Source: Maricurvus nonylphenolicus
GTDB taxonomy: Bacteria; Pseudomonadota; Gammaproteobacteria; Pseudomonadales; Cellvibrionaceae
Length of the DNA stretch: 64,000 nucleotides
Direction: 5' to 3'
Assembly (NCBI RefSeq): GCF_042854845.1
Contig: NZ_AP031499.1
Location: 1-64,000, forward strand
The translations under genes and the position numbers were made by a program. The notes under the pieces were generated by a model. That model was not told the origin of the DNA and made no database searches. It worked only from the letters and a program-made list of their open reading frames with translations. Shown here one piece after another: positions 25,641-34,748 of the stretch. Numbering within the stretch: the first letter of the stretch is position 1; each line of letters starts with the position of its first letter.

Positions 25641-26686
25641 TAGAACCCCAAACTCCTATCGATCAATCTTAAGCGTGAGCTTATTACCAGATCTTCTGAA
25701 TCATCCACAGTCAGATCGGCTCGCACAGGCTTACTTCTACTTCCATACCCGATGATGCATAGGCTATGTGAATTAGGCTCTGACCTTCCGGCTTCACAGG
25801 GATTAAACCGGGAATCATTACCTCGAACCAATACAGGCTTTGTCAGACTTACCTTCCCATTGACTAAAACATCAAATACAACTTCTTTCTCTGCCAAATA
25901 ATCGAAATGGGTATCTTCAACTATTTCTTGGGACAGATATCTGCTCCCTCTTATTACAAGTTCACTTCCTGAATTATTTTTAGAGCTTGCAGTTCTGAAT
26001 AGATCCTGGAGTTCACTTGATATCGATTCTATGGGAGGCTCCACATAATAATTTATGGAAACAATCTTGCGACCCCGATCGTTATAACCAGCGACCAATA
26101 CCTGGTGGGATGAATCCGTTAACAATGGTATCAAAGTCTCATTGGCCAATCTGGCTGTGCTGTATCCACCAGCAGTAACGTCGCTTAATGTAGCTGCCAA
26201 CACCTCTTGTCCATTTATTCTGGCCAGCCTAGTAATCAATCGTTGCAACTCAGCCTCACTAGAGGCTTCAGATCTATGCGCCAATAAAGCCCTAACCGTA
26301 CTGTTTAATACACGGTTTTCACGGATATATCCTACCCTTCGTTCGATTTCATCGAGGTCTACTGTTGCCCTAGCGTTTGAATGTAAAAATAAGCGACCAT
26401 CCTCTGATACCCTATTGAACTCAACATTCTCAAGCTGAACAAACGTGCTAGATACAAGTTTTAACTCTTGATCGTATTTTGAGTCGCTGACGGTTTCAGT
26501 CTCAATCAGATATGAACCGGCCTGGCTAGCTGCAAGCATTTTCAGTTCGTCCAGACAAACCCGTTTCATATCTTCAACGCTTCTGTCATCAGAAACCTCT
26601 TTTGTGACAGAAACGCTTCCCACCCATGTACCGGCGAGTGAATACGGGCATATCGCTATAATCAGGAAAAAAAGTAAACCTTTCAA
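25640..26686 (-). CDS. Exported protein, FlgT/LPP20-like N-terminal region
   Basis: A 348-residue protein. The best start is a TTG at 26,686, which follows AGGAGG at 8 bases and opens a clean signal peptide (KGLLFFLIIAICPYSLAG); the frame runs further up to an ATG at 26,788 inside the preceding gene, without a signal. The mature N-terminus (ten residues of beta strand, then MKRVCLDELKMLAASQAGSY) resembles FlgT_N/LPP20-type domains of periplasmic proteins. The rest is unrecognised. Probably periplasmic. Confidence 0.5.
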   Translation of the reverse strand: MKGLLFFLIIAICPYSLAGTWVGSVSVTKEVSDDRSVEDMKRVCLDELKMLAASQAGSYLIETETVSDSKYDQELKLVSSTFVQLENVEFNRVSEDGRLFLHSNARATVDLDEIERRVGYIRENRVLNSTVRALLAHRSEASSEAELQRLITRLARINGQEVLAATLSDVTAGGYSTARLANETLIPLLTDSSHQVLVAGYNDRGRKIVSINYYVEPPIESISSELQDLFRTASSKNNSGSELVIRGSRYLSQEIVEDTHFDYLAEKEVVFDVLVNGKVSLTKPVLVRGNDSRFNPCEAGRSEPNSHSLCIIGYGSRSKPVRADLTVDDSEDLVISSRLRLIDRSLGF

Positions 26687-26729
26687 AATCGCACCTCCTG
26701 TGTATTTCCTTGATTTTAGCACTCTCTTT

Positions 26730-27170
26730 CTATATGCAAGTTTGAGCGTTTTCTCTCGATGGACGGAGTAGCTTAAATCCAATAGCAAAGAGGGGTATCA
26801 CCACAACGACGGTGACAATTAGATCTTCTATCGTGTGATATCCTTGATAAAGCATTGCGATGGCATAGAAGACAATGGCTCCTACAATCAACCGCAATCG
26901 GCGCGATAGGAATAAGAGAACAATCCCGGCAGAAAGCGCAAAGGCGGTATGAGTGCTGTAGTCGAGGCCATAACCTTTGAAAAACGAAAGTGTATTGTCT
27001 AAAAACATTATTCCGTAGGTGATCGCTAGATTCCAAAGAAGATATAAACCCAGCTTAATGCTGTTACTTTTGTCTTTGGTTGATAATTTTCCTATTATCA
27101 AAACACAAGCCACAAACAATACTGGGTTTACTAAATCACAGATAAAATCAACTACTTGATAGGTAGTCAT
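26730..27170 (-). CDS. PAP2-like integral membrane protein
   Basis: A 146-residue protein with about five membrane segments. LDYSTHTAFAL (about residues 74-84) and YQGYHTIEDLI (about 107-117) recall motifs 2 and 3 of the PAP2 lipid phosphatase fold (SGH and H-x3-D), with Ser-Thr-His in place of Ser-Gly-His; motif 1 is not seen. It may be a reduced or inactive member. Its ATG overlaps the stop of the receptor gene (ATGA). Confidence 0.5.
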   Translation of the reverse strand: MTTYQVVDFICDLVNPVLFVACVLIIGKLSTKDKSNSIKLGLYLLWNLAITYGIMFLDNTLSFFKGYGLDYSTHTAFALSAGIVLLFLSRRLRLIVGAIVFYAIAMLYQGYHTIEDLIVTVVVVIPLFAIGFKLLRPSRENAQTCI

Positions 27171-29317
27171 TTGAGTCTATATTCCGCAGTGATGAAGAAA
27201 CTTGTGCTGTCACTGTAGATGTTCTTCACTGCAAATGTTTCACTGGAAGTAAACTCTTCTACTTTATCTGGCCTATAAACAACCTTGCCTTTGAGCGTAA
27301 AGGTGCCTGTATTGAATCTAAAATCTCTGCCAAGACCAAACTCATATGCATCAGCGGACTCTCCCTGAATATCGCTATTTCCGTAATAAGCGAGAGATCC
27401 AAAATATCCTGCTTTGGCTCTAGCAATAATATAAGCCGCACCACTATGATCCGCATGCAATGAAGTTTCAAAAAACTCATCTGTATCGTTGTCGATGTAT
27501 GCATAGTTCATGTGAGCCGATACATACTCAACATACTCAGGCAAAAAGTAATTCTCAAATTTGAAGTCCGCTTCAAACTCAAATCCCGTCAATCGCACTT
27601 CACCATCATTAGTGGGGTTATAGTCAAAGAACTGCAATTTCTCCGAAACAAGGTTGTCGAGATTATTACGAAAGAATTTGAAGTCAAATGATCGAAGCAA
27701 TTTACCTCTGTCGAGGTTTATTGATGATGAGTGGAAAAGCGATATTTCTCTGGCTAATATTTCTTCAGACTTTATCTTTCCATCACTCTTGGAATTGAAG
27801 TAGAAATATTTGCTTGTTTGCCCATCCAGAGGATATGGATCAGTAGAATCGAGCCTGTAACTCCAGTCTCGATCATATTCCAGGATATCAGGTGTTCTAA
27901 CGGATCTTGATAAAACCGCTCTAATACTGGTGTTTCCTGTTAGCCTGTAGTTCACTCCAATTCTTGGGGAGAAGGCGGGGTCATCGAGGTTGCTTGGTTC
28001 GTGCTCTACCATCCCACCCAGATTAAATACAAACCTCCCAAATCGCATTTCGGCATTACCGAACAGGCCAAATTGGTTTGATGAGCCCTTACCATTAACA
28101 AACGTCTCAGACTCTATCCAATTCCTATAGGCGCTGCCACCAATCACATATCGTAAAGTGTCATTAACAATCGAAGTAAATTCAGCTTCAACACCATACC
28201 TGCCTTCCATCGTATTTTCGTTAGTAGTTCCACACCAGGGTTCTAGGGCCGCTGCACCTAAAGTTGCTACCTCAGCCAGAAATTGGTCTCTTAACTGATC
28301 ATCTGACGCTGAACCACCTGTCGGGACAGTATTGTTTCTCAAGCTTTCGGCGTAGTCTGGATTCTGTAGATGGAGAGCTCTTAAGCTATCTGAGAAAAGT
28401 GCTGTAGGGTAACACTGACCCCACTCAACTTCCTGGTCAGCTGTAACATAGCTTGCTTTAATCTTCAGCTCATCACCAGGCTCAAAAGCTTGATATAAAG
28501 TTCCAATTGCATATACCGACTTAGTATCTATGTCAGGGAAAGATGTTTGATTTCTATCTCTGAACTCTAACTCAGTTTCAACATCACTGAATCCAACAAA
28601 AGCATCCACCCGAGTATCATCATCAATTACATAGTCAATTTTTCCGTTTACCAAGATAGACCTGGTACCGTCATGTCGATCCAAGCCTGCGAAATTTTCA
28701 TCATATCCCTCGTCTTCAAATCCGTTAATGCTGAATCTATACCGCGCATTATCTGAAAATTCACCTCCAGAGCTAATTCCAAACTTCCTCGTTTCCTGTG
28801 ACCCTGAAGTTACTCTAACTTCTGTCCGATCGACGCTTAACGGATCTTTAGTTTTTATATTGATCACAGCCATCATGGAGTTGGTACCATATGCAGCAGC
28901 GCTTGGTGACCTCGTTACCTCCACCACCTCAATGTCATCAACAGCTATAGGCAGCGTTGGCCAAACCACTTCGGCATAGCCTGACCTATACACACTGACT
29001 CCATCGATCAGAACCTGCATTCGTCTTGGGACGAGCCCACTTGTTCCATGGTAATTAATTCTTGGCTGATTGCCTGATGCATTTGCCGAGATCATACCAG
29101 CCACGTACTTCAAGACCTCATCCAGTTTGTTGATCTGGAGGTCTCTGATTACATCTTTGGTAATTCTTGTAACGGATGCGGGTGTGTCATGCTGGCTCTG
29201 TTTCAGCCTGGTTGGCGAGATTACTAACGGTGATGTGTCATACTCATCCAGTTCGATTTCACCAAACGCTGTGCTAGGTACTACCAGGCACACCCCAATA
29301 AAAGCCCTAAGTTTCAT
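27167..29317 (-). CDS. TonB-dependent outer-membrane receptor
   Basis: A 716-residue protein with signal peptide (residues 1-19), plug domain (about 30-150: ITKDVIRDLQINKLDEVLKYV, then VPRRMQVLIDGVSVY and VEVTRSPSAAAYG) and a 22-strand barrel ending in aromatic residues before the final Lys. Such receptors import iron chelates, cobalamin or other ligands using TonB energy. Together with the Fur-box-like site upstream this suggests a siderophore or haem receptor, but the ligand is not determined. It lies 26 bases after the hybrid kinase gene in the same operon. Confidence 0.92.
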   Translation of the reverse strand: MKLRAFIGVCLVVPSTAFGEIELDEYDTSPLVISPTRLKQSQHDTPASVTRITKDVIRDLQINKLDEVLKYVAGMISANASGNQPRINYHGTSGLVPRRMQVLIDGVSVYRSGYAEVVWPTLPIAVDDIEVVEVTRSPSAAAYGTNSMMAVINIKTKDPLSVDRTEVRVTSGSQETRKFGISSGGEFSDNARYRFSINGFEDEGYDENFAGLDRHDGTRSILVNGKIDYVIDDDTRVDAFVGFSDVETELEFRDRNQTSFPDIDTKSVYAIGTLYQAFEPGDELKIKASYVTADQEVEWGQCYPTALFSDSLRALHLQNPDYAESLRNNTVPTGGSASDDQLRDQFLAEVATLGAAALEPWCGTTNENTMEGRYGVEAEFTSIVNDTLRYVIGGSAYRNWIESETFVNGKGSSNQFGLFGNAEMRFGRFVFNLGGMVEHEPSNLDDPAFSPRIGVNYRLTGNTSIRAVLSRSVRTPDILEYDRDWSYRLDSTDPYPLDGQTSKYFYFNSKSDGKIKSEEILAREISLFHSSSINLDRGKLLRSFDFKFFRNNLDNLVSEKLQFFDYNPTNDGEVRLTGFEFEADFKFENYFLPEYVEYVSAHMNYAYIDNDTDEFFETSLHADHSGAAYIIARAKAGYFGSLAYYGNSDIQGESADAYEFGLGRDFRFNTGTFTLKGKVVYRPDKVEEFTSSETFAVKNIYSDSTSFFITAEYRLK

Positions 29318-29343
29318 TTTCTGCCACTGACTCCTGTTTATTT

Positions 29344-31389
29344 TCAGTTAGTTCCAATTACATCTCTTTCGTTTTTTTGCTCCAAAACCATATCAAGAAG
29401 GTGTTTAAAAGTTTCCTTCGTATATGGCTTGGCTACAAATTCGTTAAAGCCTGAATCCCTACATTTTTCGACGTTCTTTTTGGAGTTGTCGGCAGATAGC
29501 GCGATAATGAATGAGTCCTCGTCACCCGAGTATCTCAGCTTCTCGACCATTTCATAACCCGTCATCACAGGCATATAGCAATCAACTACTAAGGCATCAA
29601 ACGTACCATGCTCACATTTCTCCAACCCCTGGAGACCGTTGTTCGCAACCACTAGATCAACCTCATACCTTTTGCAGTACTCTTGAAAGATCATCTGGTT
29701 AGTTGAAGAGTCTTCAACATACAACAGCTTGATGCCTCTATATTTTTCAACGCTTTTAGCGGTCTTCCTGGCGTCAATGCTGACAACATTCACTGCTTCA
29801 CATCTTTCAAAGCTACAGCTAAATCCAAAACTTGAGCCTTTACCTAACTCCGTGCTATTCAAAGTCAGTTTGCTTCCAGTCCGCTCACATATCCTTTGCG
29901 CTATAGCCAGGCCAGTCCCGATTCCTGAATGCATTTTCTTAGTAGGTTCTTCTGCTATATGGAACAGGGAAAAGATCCTTTCTTTTTCAGCAGCTGATAT
30001 ACCAACCCCGGTGTCATTGACTTCCACGTACAGCGATACTTGGTCCTTTGTGCCTAGAACCCTTACCTGCACCTCTACACTGCCATGCTCAGTAAATCGA
30101 ACTGCGTTGCTCAGAAGTCCATTTACAACTTGCGCAAGCCTCAACCAATCGGCCAATACCCATATTCCTGGATCACTACTCACCTGGACTTTAAAATCTA
30201 ATCCCTTTCCAATTGCTTCAATCTTGTGTGCATCCATAAGTTTATTAAGAGATGCAACCAAGTCGATTGGATGCAAATCTAAGCTTATGTCAGAATACAT
30301 ATCCTCTATTGAAATCAAGATCTCATTAACTAGCGTCTCAAGCTGACTTCCGCTGAATTTGGCCAGATCAATACAGCTGATTAGCTGCATAAAATCCAGT
30401 GATTGTTTCCTGCTATCTATAGACTGTTTCTCTAAATACCCTTCATCAAACATCGAGCTAATGCTCTGTTCGATTAAGTCTATTGAAGCAATAACTCCTG
30501 TAAGAGGTGTTTTTAGTTCATGCGTGATGTTAGATACAAACACATCTTTTTTCGCATTCGCCTCATCAGCAAGTTGCCTTGCTTCCATTGCGATATCGCG
30601 CTGATGTTCTAACTGTTTTGATCGGTCTAAAAGTTCCTTGTTGGCATTTTCGATCTGCCCTGTCTTAGTTGATATCGAGGCTCCCGCCTTTTTAAGCGCA
30701 TCAGATATCGCCCCGTATTCATCATTGTATTTACTGTTACCTATCAAATTTTCATAGTCACCAGATTCAAACTTTTGCAGATCCGATACAATACCTCTCA
30801 ATGGTCTAACCAATGACATGGCCAGGATGTAGGCCAAGGGTAAAACCAACAAACACACGACCACCAAGAATGTAAAGTTCCGCCATAGGCCACTCCAAGC
30901 TAAATCCGATACATTCGACTCGTCGATCTGGGCCTCGAGATAACCAAGCTTTACCTTTTCGGTCGAAACTGCGACACCATCACTATCAAAGTCATCAAAA
31001 CCAGGGACAACTGATAGCTTTTCTACATCGCGGCGTATCTCAACTGCATTATCATCGAAATCCCTCTCACCATATTTGAAAAACAAATCCCCTTCAGAGT
31101 CATATATGGCGATGTAGTTAATGTCGGTTGATTCAATGAGCTTTGTTGTAAGTTCAGCTAACTCATCCTTCCTTCCCCGCCACAAAGCCGATGCACTCGC
31201 ACTTGCTAACACTTCATTTGATATGAATCTCAATGATTCAATCTTTTCTTCTTTCGTTGAAGAGAGATGTTGTTGCATTGCCCCCAGAGTCATTAGGTAC
31301 AATGAGCAAATCATGAAACCGGTGAATAGGAAGATTCGGAATTTGATCGTGGTCTTCTTACGCAGCCAAATAACTAAAGAGGTAATCAT
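29344..31389 (-). CDS. Hybrid sensor histidine kinase with receiver domain
   Basis: A 681-residue membrane kinase: two membrane segments (about 18-38 and 168-190) around a periplasmic sensor region, HAMP (about 190-245), a short coiled coil, HisKA with ITHELKTPLTG, HATPase with N box NGLLSNAVRFT and DTGVGIS, and a C-terminal receiver with phospho-acceptor Asp in VVDCYMP and Lys in AKPY. No Hpt domain or partner regulator is in the operon. It overlaps the periplasmic binding protein gene (ATGA), so the two probably form one sensing unit. Confidence 0.93.
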   Translation of the reverse strand: MITSLVIWLRKKTTIKFRIFLFTGFMICSLYLMTLGAMQQHLSSTKEEKIESLRFISNEVLASASASALWRGRKDELAELTTKLIESTDINYIAIYDSEGDLFFKYGERDFDDNAVEIRRDVEKLSVVPGFDDFDSDGVAVSTEKVKLGYLEAQIDESNVSDLAWSGLWRNFTFLVVVCLLVLPLAYILAMSLVRPLRGIVSDLQKFESGDYENLIGNSKYNDEYGAISDALKKAGASISTKTGQIENANKELLDRSKQLEHQRDIAMEARQLADEANAKKDVFVSNITHELKTPLTGVIASIDLIEQSISSMFDEGYLEKQSIDSRKQSLDFMQLISCIDLAKFSGSQLETLVNEILISIEDMYSDISLDLHPIDLVASLNKLMDAHKIEAIGKGLDFKVQVSSDPGIWVLADWLRLAQVVNGLLSNAVRFTEHGSVEVQVRVLGTKDQVSLYVEVNDTGVGISAAEKERIFSLFHIAEEPTKKMHSGIGTGLAIAQRICERTGSKLTLNSTELGKGSSFGFSCSFERCEAVNVVSIDARKTAKSVEKYRGIKLLYVEDSSTNQMIFQEYCKRYEVDLVVANNGLQGLEKCEHGTFDALVVDCYMPVMTGYEMVEKLRYSGDEDSFIIALSADNSKKNVEKCRDSGFNEFVAKPYTKETFKHLLDMVLEQKNERDVIGTN

Positions 31390-32309
31390 TCAACACCCCC
31401 ATCCGTCATATTGCGCACTTCCTTTTCAACCTTTTCTTCGTCTTTTTCAGGTATCAGCAAAGACCTCATCACGTATTTGTTCAATGCGATACTGAATGAT
31501 CTTGTGAATTTAGGCTCTGGGATCTTATCACCGGTTTTTTTTGTGCTGATTATCTCGGAGATACTTTGGGCTGTATCTTCAATTGAAGCGTATGTCGTCC
31601 CTATCGCTCCGTTTTTTACTAACCCACTGCTGTACCCGATCACACCAATATTGTTGATGTCATACGCCAAATAGAGAAACTTTTCTAATCCGACCTCTTC
31701 CAACATGGCTTTATCTTTTGCCAATACAATTACATTGGTGTCACCCAAAGAATCAAAAACTCCCTTTGCTGATCGCTCGTCATTGATTACCTGGAAGTGA
31801 GTTTTAATTCCCAAACGCTTAGCTGCGCTTTCGTAACTTTTGCTTAATTTCCCTTCAAGATCCGATGTCAGAAAGCCAACAACAACATTTTCACCATACA
31901 GAGCAACTGCTAAAGCCAGTTGCTTCATCGGGTCAGGGTCTGAGTAGACAGCGGTAAGCGACCTACTGCTTTGAGGAAAATCAGCTAAGACGCGATTAAA
32001 AGATTCACTGCTAATGAAGGCTGCGACTATCTTGCTCTTTCCCTCACCTGACATAACGATACGCAACCCTTTTTCGCCAAGAGTAATTACAGTATCTTCG
32101 TCGGTGTTCAGTGCAGCCGCTTCAGTGTTTGAAATAAATGGAAGCTTATACCCTGTATTATTGGTCAGCTCCTCCCTAAGCTTATTAATCAATCTTTCTT
32201 TACCACCTCTTAGGTCTTCACCAATCGCTATATACGTTTCTTCGGCCTGTACTTCTAAAGCTCCGGCAAGCAATAGCGCTCCAGCTAGTGTCAAAGCTTT
32301 TGCAATCAT
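31386..32309 (-). CDS. ABC-type substrate-binding protein (sensor partner)
   Basis: A 307-residue periplasmic protein: signal peptide at residues 1-22 and a two-lobed fold (VITLGEKGLRIVMSG, LALAVALYGENVVVGFLTSD, DTNVIVLAKDK) like the ABC_sub_bind/TrpX family. No permease or ATPase gene accompanies it; instead it overlaps the kinase gene. It therefore more likely presents a ligand to the kinase than feeds a transporter (inference). It is the first gene of a six-gene operon. Confidence 0.75.
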   Translation of the reverse strand: MIAKALTLAGALLLAGALEVQAEETYIAIGEDLRGGKERLINKLREELTNNTGYKLPFISNTEAAALNTDEDTVITLGEKGLRIVMSGEGKSKIVAAFISSESFNRVLADFPQSSRSLTAVYSDPDPMKQLALAVALYGENVVVGFLTSDLEGKLSKSYESAAKRLGIKTHFQVINDERSAKGVFDSLGDTNVIVLAKDKAMLEEVGLEKFLYLAYDINNIGVIGYSSGLVKNGAIGTTYASIEDTAQSISEIISTKKTGDKIPEPKFTRSFSIALNKYVMRSLLIPEKDEEKVEKEVRNMTDGGVE

Positions 32310-32358
32310 TTCCCAGCTACCATAGATCCTCTAATCTTATCAGTTTTGACAAACTACC

Positions 32359-32377
32359 GTTATTGATAACCATTATC
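32359..32377 (-). promoter_or_regulatory. Fur box-like operator
   Basis: GTTATTGATAACCATTATC matches 16 of 19 positions of the classical Fur box and lies 50 bases before the start of the binding-protein gene. It predicts iron-dependent repression of the whole receptor-kinase operon. Confidence 0.7.
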
Positions 32378-32444
32378 ACCTACACATAAAAAATTACAAT
32401 TTTACCAAAATCTCAAGCCTTGATGTACAATAAGGTTTGGAGCT

Positions 32445-32461
32445 GTAATATTTTAAATTAT
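32445..32461 (+). promoter_or_regulatory. 17-bp operator, copy 1 (HTH gene)
   Basis: GTAATATTTTAAATTAT lies 22 bases before the HTH gene. Its reverse complement, with one difference, lies at 33,159-33,175 before the slt/flhDC-like operon. Confidence 0.55.
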
Positions 32462-32483
32462 TGTAAGCCTTTAGCTTACCCGC

Positions 32484-33122
32484 ATGGATGATTCCAAAGG
32501 ATTGGTGTACAACTTTAACCTGTTTGAGCACTTATTAATGAACAAATCTGCCAAAGTGGTCGATATCAACTCACAGAAGCGCGAGTTCCAAGACACACCT
32601 AGCGCTGCCGTGAGTGAAATCTATCCCGGCTTTTCTCTACGCCTTAACCAACTCATTGACTTAACCGATCTCGAAATGCCACCTATGTCTGACGGCAGGC
32701 AATCCCATGTTGCCAACCTCTTTGAAAGCAGCAGACATGCTCCTGGTGACTGGCTTAAAAAGGACAAGCCGCCAAAACCTGCCACCCTTAGGAAAATCGT
32801 TACTTTCCTCCTTCACCATATCGAAGGTTCCTACAACGGTCTTCGTGTAGAGGCCTGGCTAAAATATGGTGATGGTGCGGTCGGCAACCCTTTTGAAGAC
32901 CCTCATACACGATTCCAGCCCTTAACGCCTCTGGCTACCATTTTGGTTACCACTGTCGCCAAGGAGCTCGACATTCAAGCTCCTGCCTTTGATCTGGAGA
33001 GGTGTCTTGAACTCACGATAGAGACCCTAACTGACTTCCAGCTCACCGATCAGAGGGATATCCTTCCTGCACATCGCAAAATTGTCGCGAGCCATATAAG
33101 AAATAATCTTAAAAAGCCCTGA
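32484..33122 (+). CDS. Cro/CI-like HTH transcriptional regulator
   Basis: A 212-residue protein (a second in-frame ATG at 32,538 is possible). Residues about 75-115 (SHVANLFESSRHAPGDWLKK, then PKPATLRKIVTFL) fit a lambda-repressor-type helix-turn-helix with the usual W and P-x-L-x-K-I spacing. No autocleavage Ser/Lys motif is seen. By position and shared operator it probably represses itself and the slt/flhDC-like operon, an arrangement parallel to SetR or Acr repressors controlling FlhDC-like activators in SXT and IncC elements. Confidence 0.65.
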   Translation: MDDSKGLVYNFNLFEHLLMNKSAKVVDINSQKREFQDTPSAAVSEIYPGFSLRLNQLIDLTDLEMPPMSDGRQSHVANLFESSRHAPGDWLKKDKPPKPATLRKIVTFLLHHIEGSYNGLRVEAWLKYGDGAVGNPFEDPHTRFQPLTPLATILVTTVAKELDIQAPAFDLERCLELTIETLTDFQLTDQRDILPAHRKIVASHIRNNLKKP

Positions 33123-33153
33123 TCCCTGTATTTTAAAAACATCACCTTTTCGG

Positions 33154-33182
33154 TTGTTGTAATTTAAAATATTACATATAAT
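33154..33182 (+). promoter_or_regulatory. Promoter with embedded 17-bp operator (slt/flhDC-like operon)
   Basis: TTGTTG at 33,154 and TATAAT at 33,177 are spaced by 17 bases, and the spacer is the operator GTAATTTAAAATATTAC (33,159-33,175). A repressor bound there would block RNA polymerase. Just after the -10 box is ATGCCCCCAATAAGGTGC, a possible distant copy of the 24-bp activator motif. Confidence 0.65.
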
Positions 33183-33236
33183 GCCCCCAATAAGGTGCAG
33201 GATTACACCTGCCCACCACTATTAGGGGCATTGGGG

Positions 33237-33803
33237 ATGATTTCCAGGTTCACACTTAGGAGGCTATGTGCAGCTCTAGCGCTATTTTGCGCTACCCTCC
33301 CCTGCCTGGGACAGGCCTTCACACTCAAAGGAACGGTCTACTCAAAAGTCGCTGAAGAGCTCCAAATTGACCCCCTCCTACTTTATGCCGTTTCGATCAA
33401 GGCATCAGGAAAGTATCAAGGCGGGGGACTTATATCTCCCTCTCCGTTCGTGATCCGCTCTTCTCAGCTTACCAAGCACTTTAACTCGAAAGAAAAAGCC
33501 CAATCAGCTCTTAATTCTGTTCTCGAAACCACTACCTGGGTTGAGGTGGGACTGATGCAGATCAGTATCCACTACCACCCGCAAGAAGAACCTTCAACGC
33601 TACTTGACCCATATACCAACCTCAAAGTTGGTGGCCAGCTACTCAAAAACTCCATTGCTTCCAGTAATGACCCCGTAATTGGTGTTGGGCGCTACTTCAC
33701 ATGGAAAAGCGAAGACGAAAGCCGGACCCATGGCAGGGAAGTCTGGTCAATCTATTCCCATATAAGAGCCCTTAGCTACCAAGAACAAGGGGGGAACCAG
33801 TGA
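33237..33803 (+). CDS. Lytic transglycosylase-like protein, catalytic Glu lost
   Basis: A 188-residue exported protein (signal peptide residues 1-27). It aligns along its length with the next gene product: LLYAVSIKASG against LLYSLAIVESA, VEVGLMQISIHYHP against VDVGMMQINLYYHP, and PVIGVGRYF against PVLGVGRYH. The Glu of the ES pair that starts catalysis in SLT enzymes is Ala here, so it is predicted inactive, perhaps a structural partner or regulator of the active paralogue. The pair overlaps by 4 bases. Confidence 0.75.
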   Translation: MISRFTLRRLCAALALFCATLPCLGQAFTLKGTVYSKVAEELQIDPLLLYAVSIKASGKYQGGGLISPSPFVIRSSQLTKHFNSKEKAQSALNSVLETTTWVEVGLMQISIHYHPQEEPSTLLDPYTNLKVGGQLLKNSIASSNDPVIGVGRYFTWKSEDESRTHGREVWSIYSHIRALSYQEQGGNQ

Positions 33804-34354
33804 AAAAGCTCCTTTCTACTCTAATGCTGTCATCGACGCTCTCCCTTTCTAGCCCAGCATCGGCAGAACCTGTTGAGCCTGGCAGCCTTACCCTCAGTGG
33901 TACAGTTTTCGAGCAAGTCGCCAGCACCCACCAGCTGGACTCTCTTCTTCTTTATTCATTAGCCATCGTTGAGTCTGCTACAGGCGCGGGAAATGGGAAT
34001 ATCCGCCCATACCCATATGTGCTTAGAACAGCGGATGGCGCTTTTTTCTATAAGACCAGGATAGAGGCTGAGCATGCCTTATCGGCCATTCTCCGCCAAA
34101 CATCGAATGTTGATGTGGGAATGATGCAAATCAACCTCTATTACCACCCACAAACAGACCCTCTATCTCTCCTCGACCCTCAGACCAATCTTGTCGTAGC
34201 GGCCAAATATTTGAAGAAAACTATGGCCTCGACCCCCGATCCTGTCCTGGGGGTTGGTCGCTATCACAACTGGGGAGACCATCAACGAGCGGTTTGGTAC
34301 GGGAACAGAGTGTGGCAAGTCTACCGAAACCTGGCCCAGTTAAAGATCAACTAA
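33800..34354 (+). CDS. Lytic transglycosylase (SLT-like), conjugation-associated
   Basis: A 184-residue exported protein starting at a GTG that overlaps the upstream stop. Signal peptide at residues 1-22. It retains the catalytic pair (IVESA, about residue 55) and the MMQINLYYHP and NLVVAAKYL motifs of soluble transglycosylases. Such enzymes open peptidoglycan for the transfer apparatus. Being followed by FlhDC-like genes is reminiscent of SXT/R391-type elements. Confidence 0.8.
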   Translation: MKKLLSTLMLSSTLSLSSPASAEPVEPGSLTLSGTVFEQVASTHQLDSLLLYSLAIVESATGAGNGNIRPYPYVLRTADGAFFYKTRIEAEHALSAILRQTSNVDVGMMQINLYYHPQTDPLSLLDPQTNLVVAAKYLKKTMASTPDPVLGVGRYHNWGDHQRAVWYGNRVWQVYRNLAQLKIN

Positions 34355-34376
34355 GACCAAAGGGAGTTAATTGCAA

Positions 34377-34748
34377 ATGAACGATCAGTCCGTCAATTCA
34401 GAAATCCTATCGACAGCCAGCACAATCGGTACCGCTGTCCCAGATCAAGCCCTCCAGGGATCTCAGCTTGAATTTTGGGTGGCAGTAAAAGCCACGATGG
34501 CAAATAACGGTTATGAAGCTGTCCGTAAACGCTTTCCATTCATCTCGGAGAAGCTGGCGAAAGCGATTTGCCAAGCCCCAGCTAATGCAATTCTGGATCT
34601 CTGTAATCCTCACATGAGCACATTAAAACCTGCCTTACCTGATGAAACTCTCATCGAGCTGCTCACCCCAAACCAGGATGTGAAGGCCAAGGCTATTCTG
34701 CAACTCATGTCTCAACCACCCATAGATCAGGAGGTGCAGTGTGCGTGA
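34377..34748 (+). CDS. FlhD-like transcriptional activator subunit
   Basis: A 123-residue soluble helical protein from the ATG at 34,377, behind GGGAG. The run FWVAVKATMANNGYEAVRKR, ISEKLAKAI and a Leu-rich middle follow the FlhD/SetD/AcaD helical pattern, though identity is low. Its end overlaps the FlhC-like gene by 8 bases. The assignment rests mainly on pairing with the clearer FlhC-like product. Together they would form a heteromeric activator of transfer genes. Confidence 0.6.
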   Translation: MNDQSVNSEILSTASTIGTAVPDQALQGSQLEFWVAVKATMANNGYEAVRKRFPFISEKLAKAICQAPANAILDLCNPHMSTLKPALPDETLIELLTPNQDVKAKAILQLMSQPPIDQEVQCA

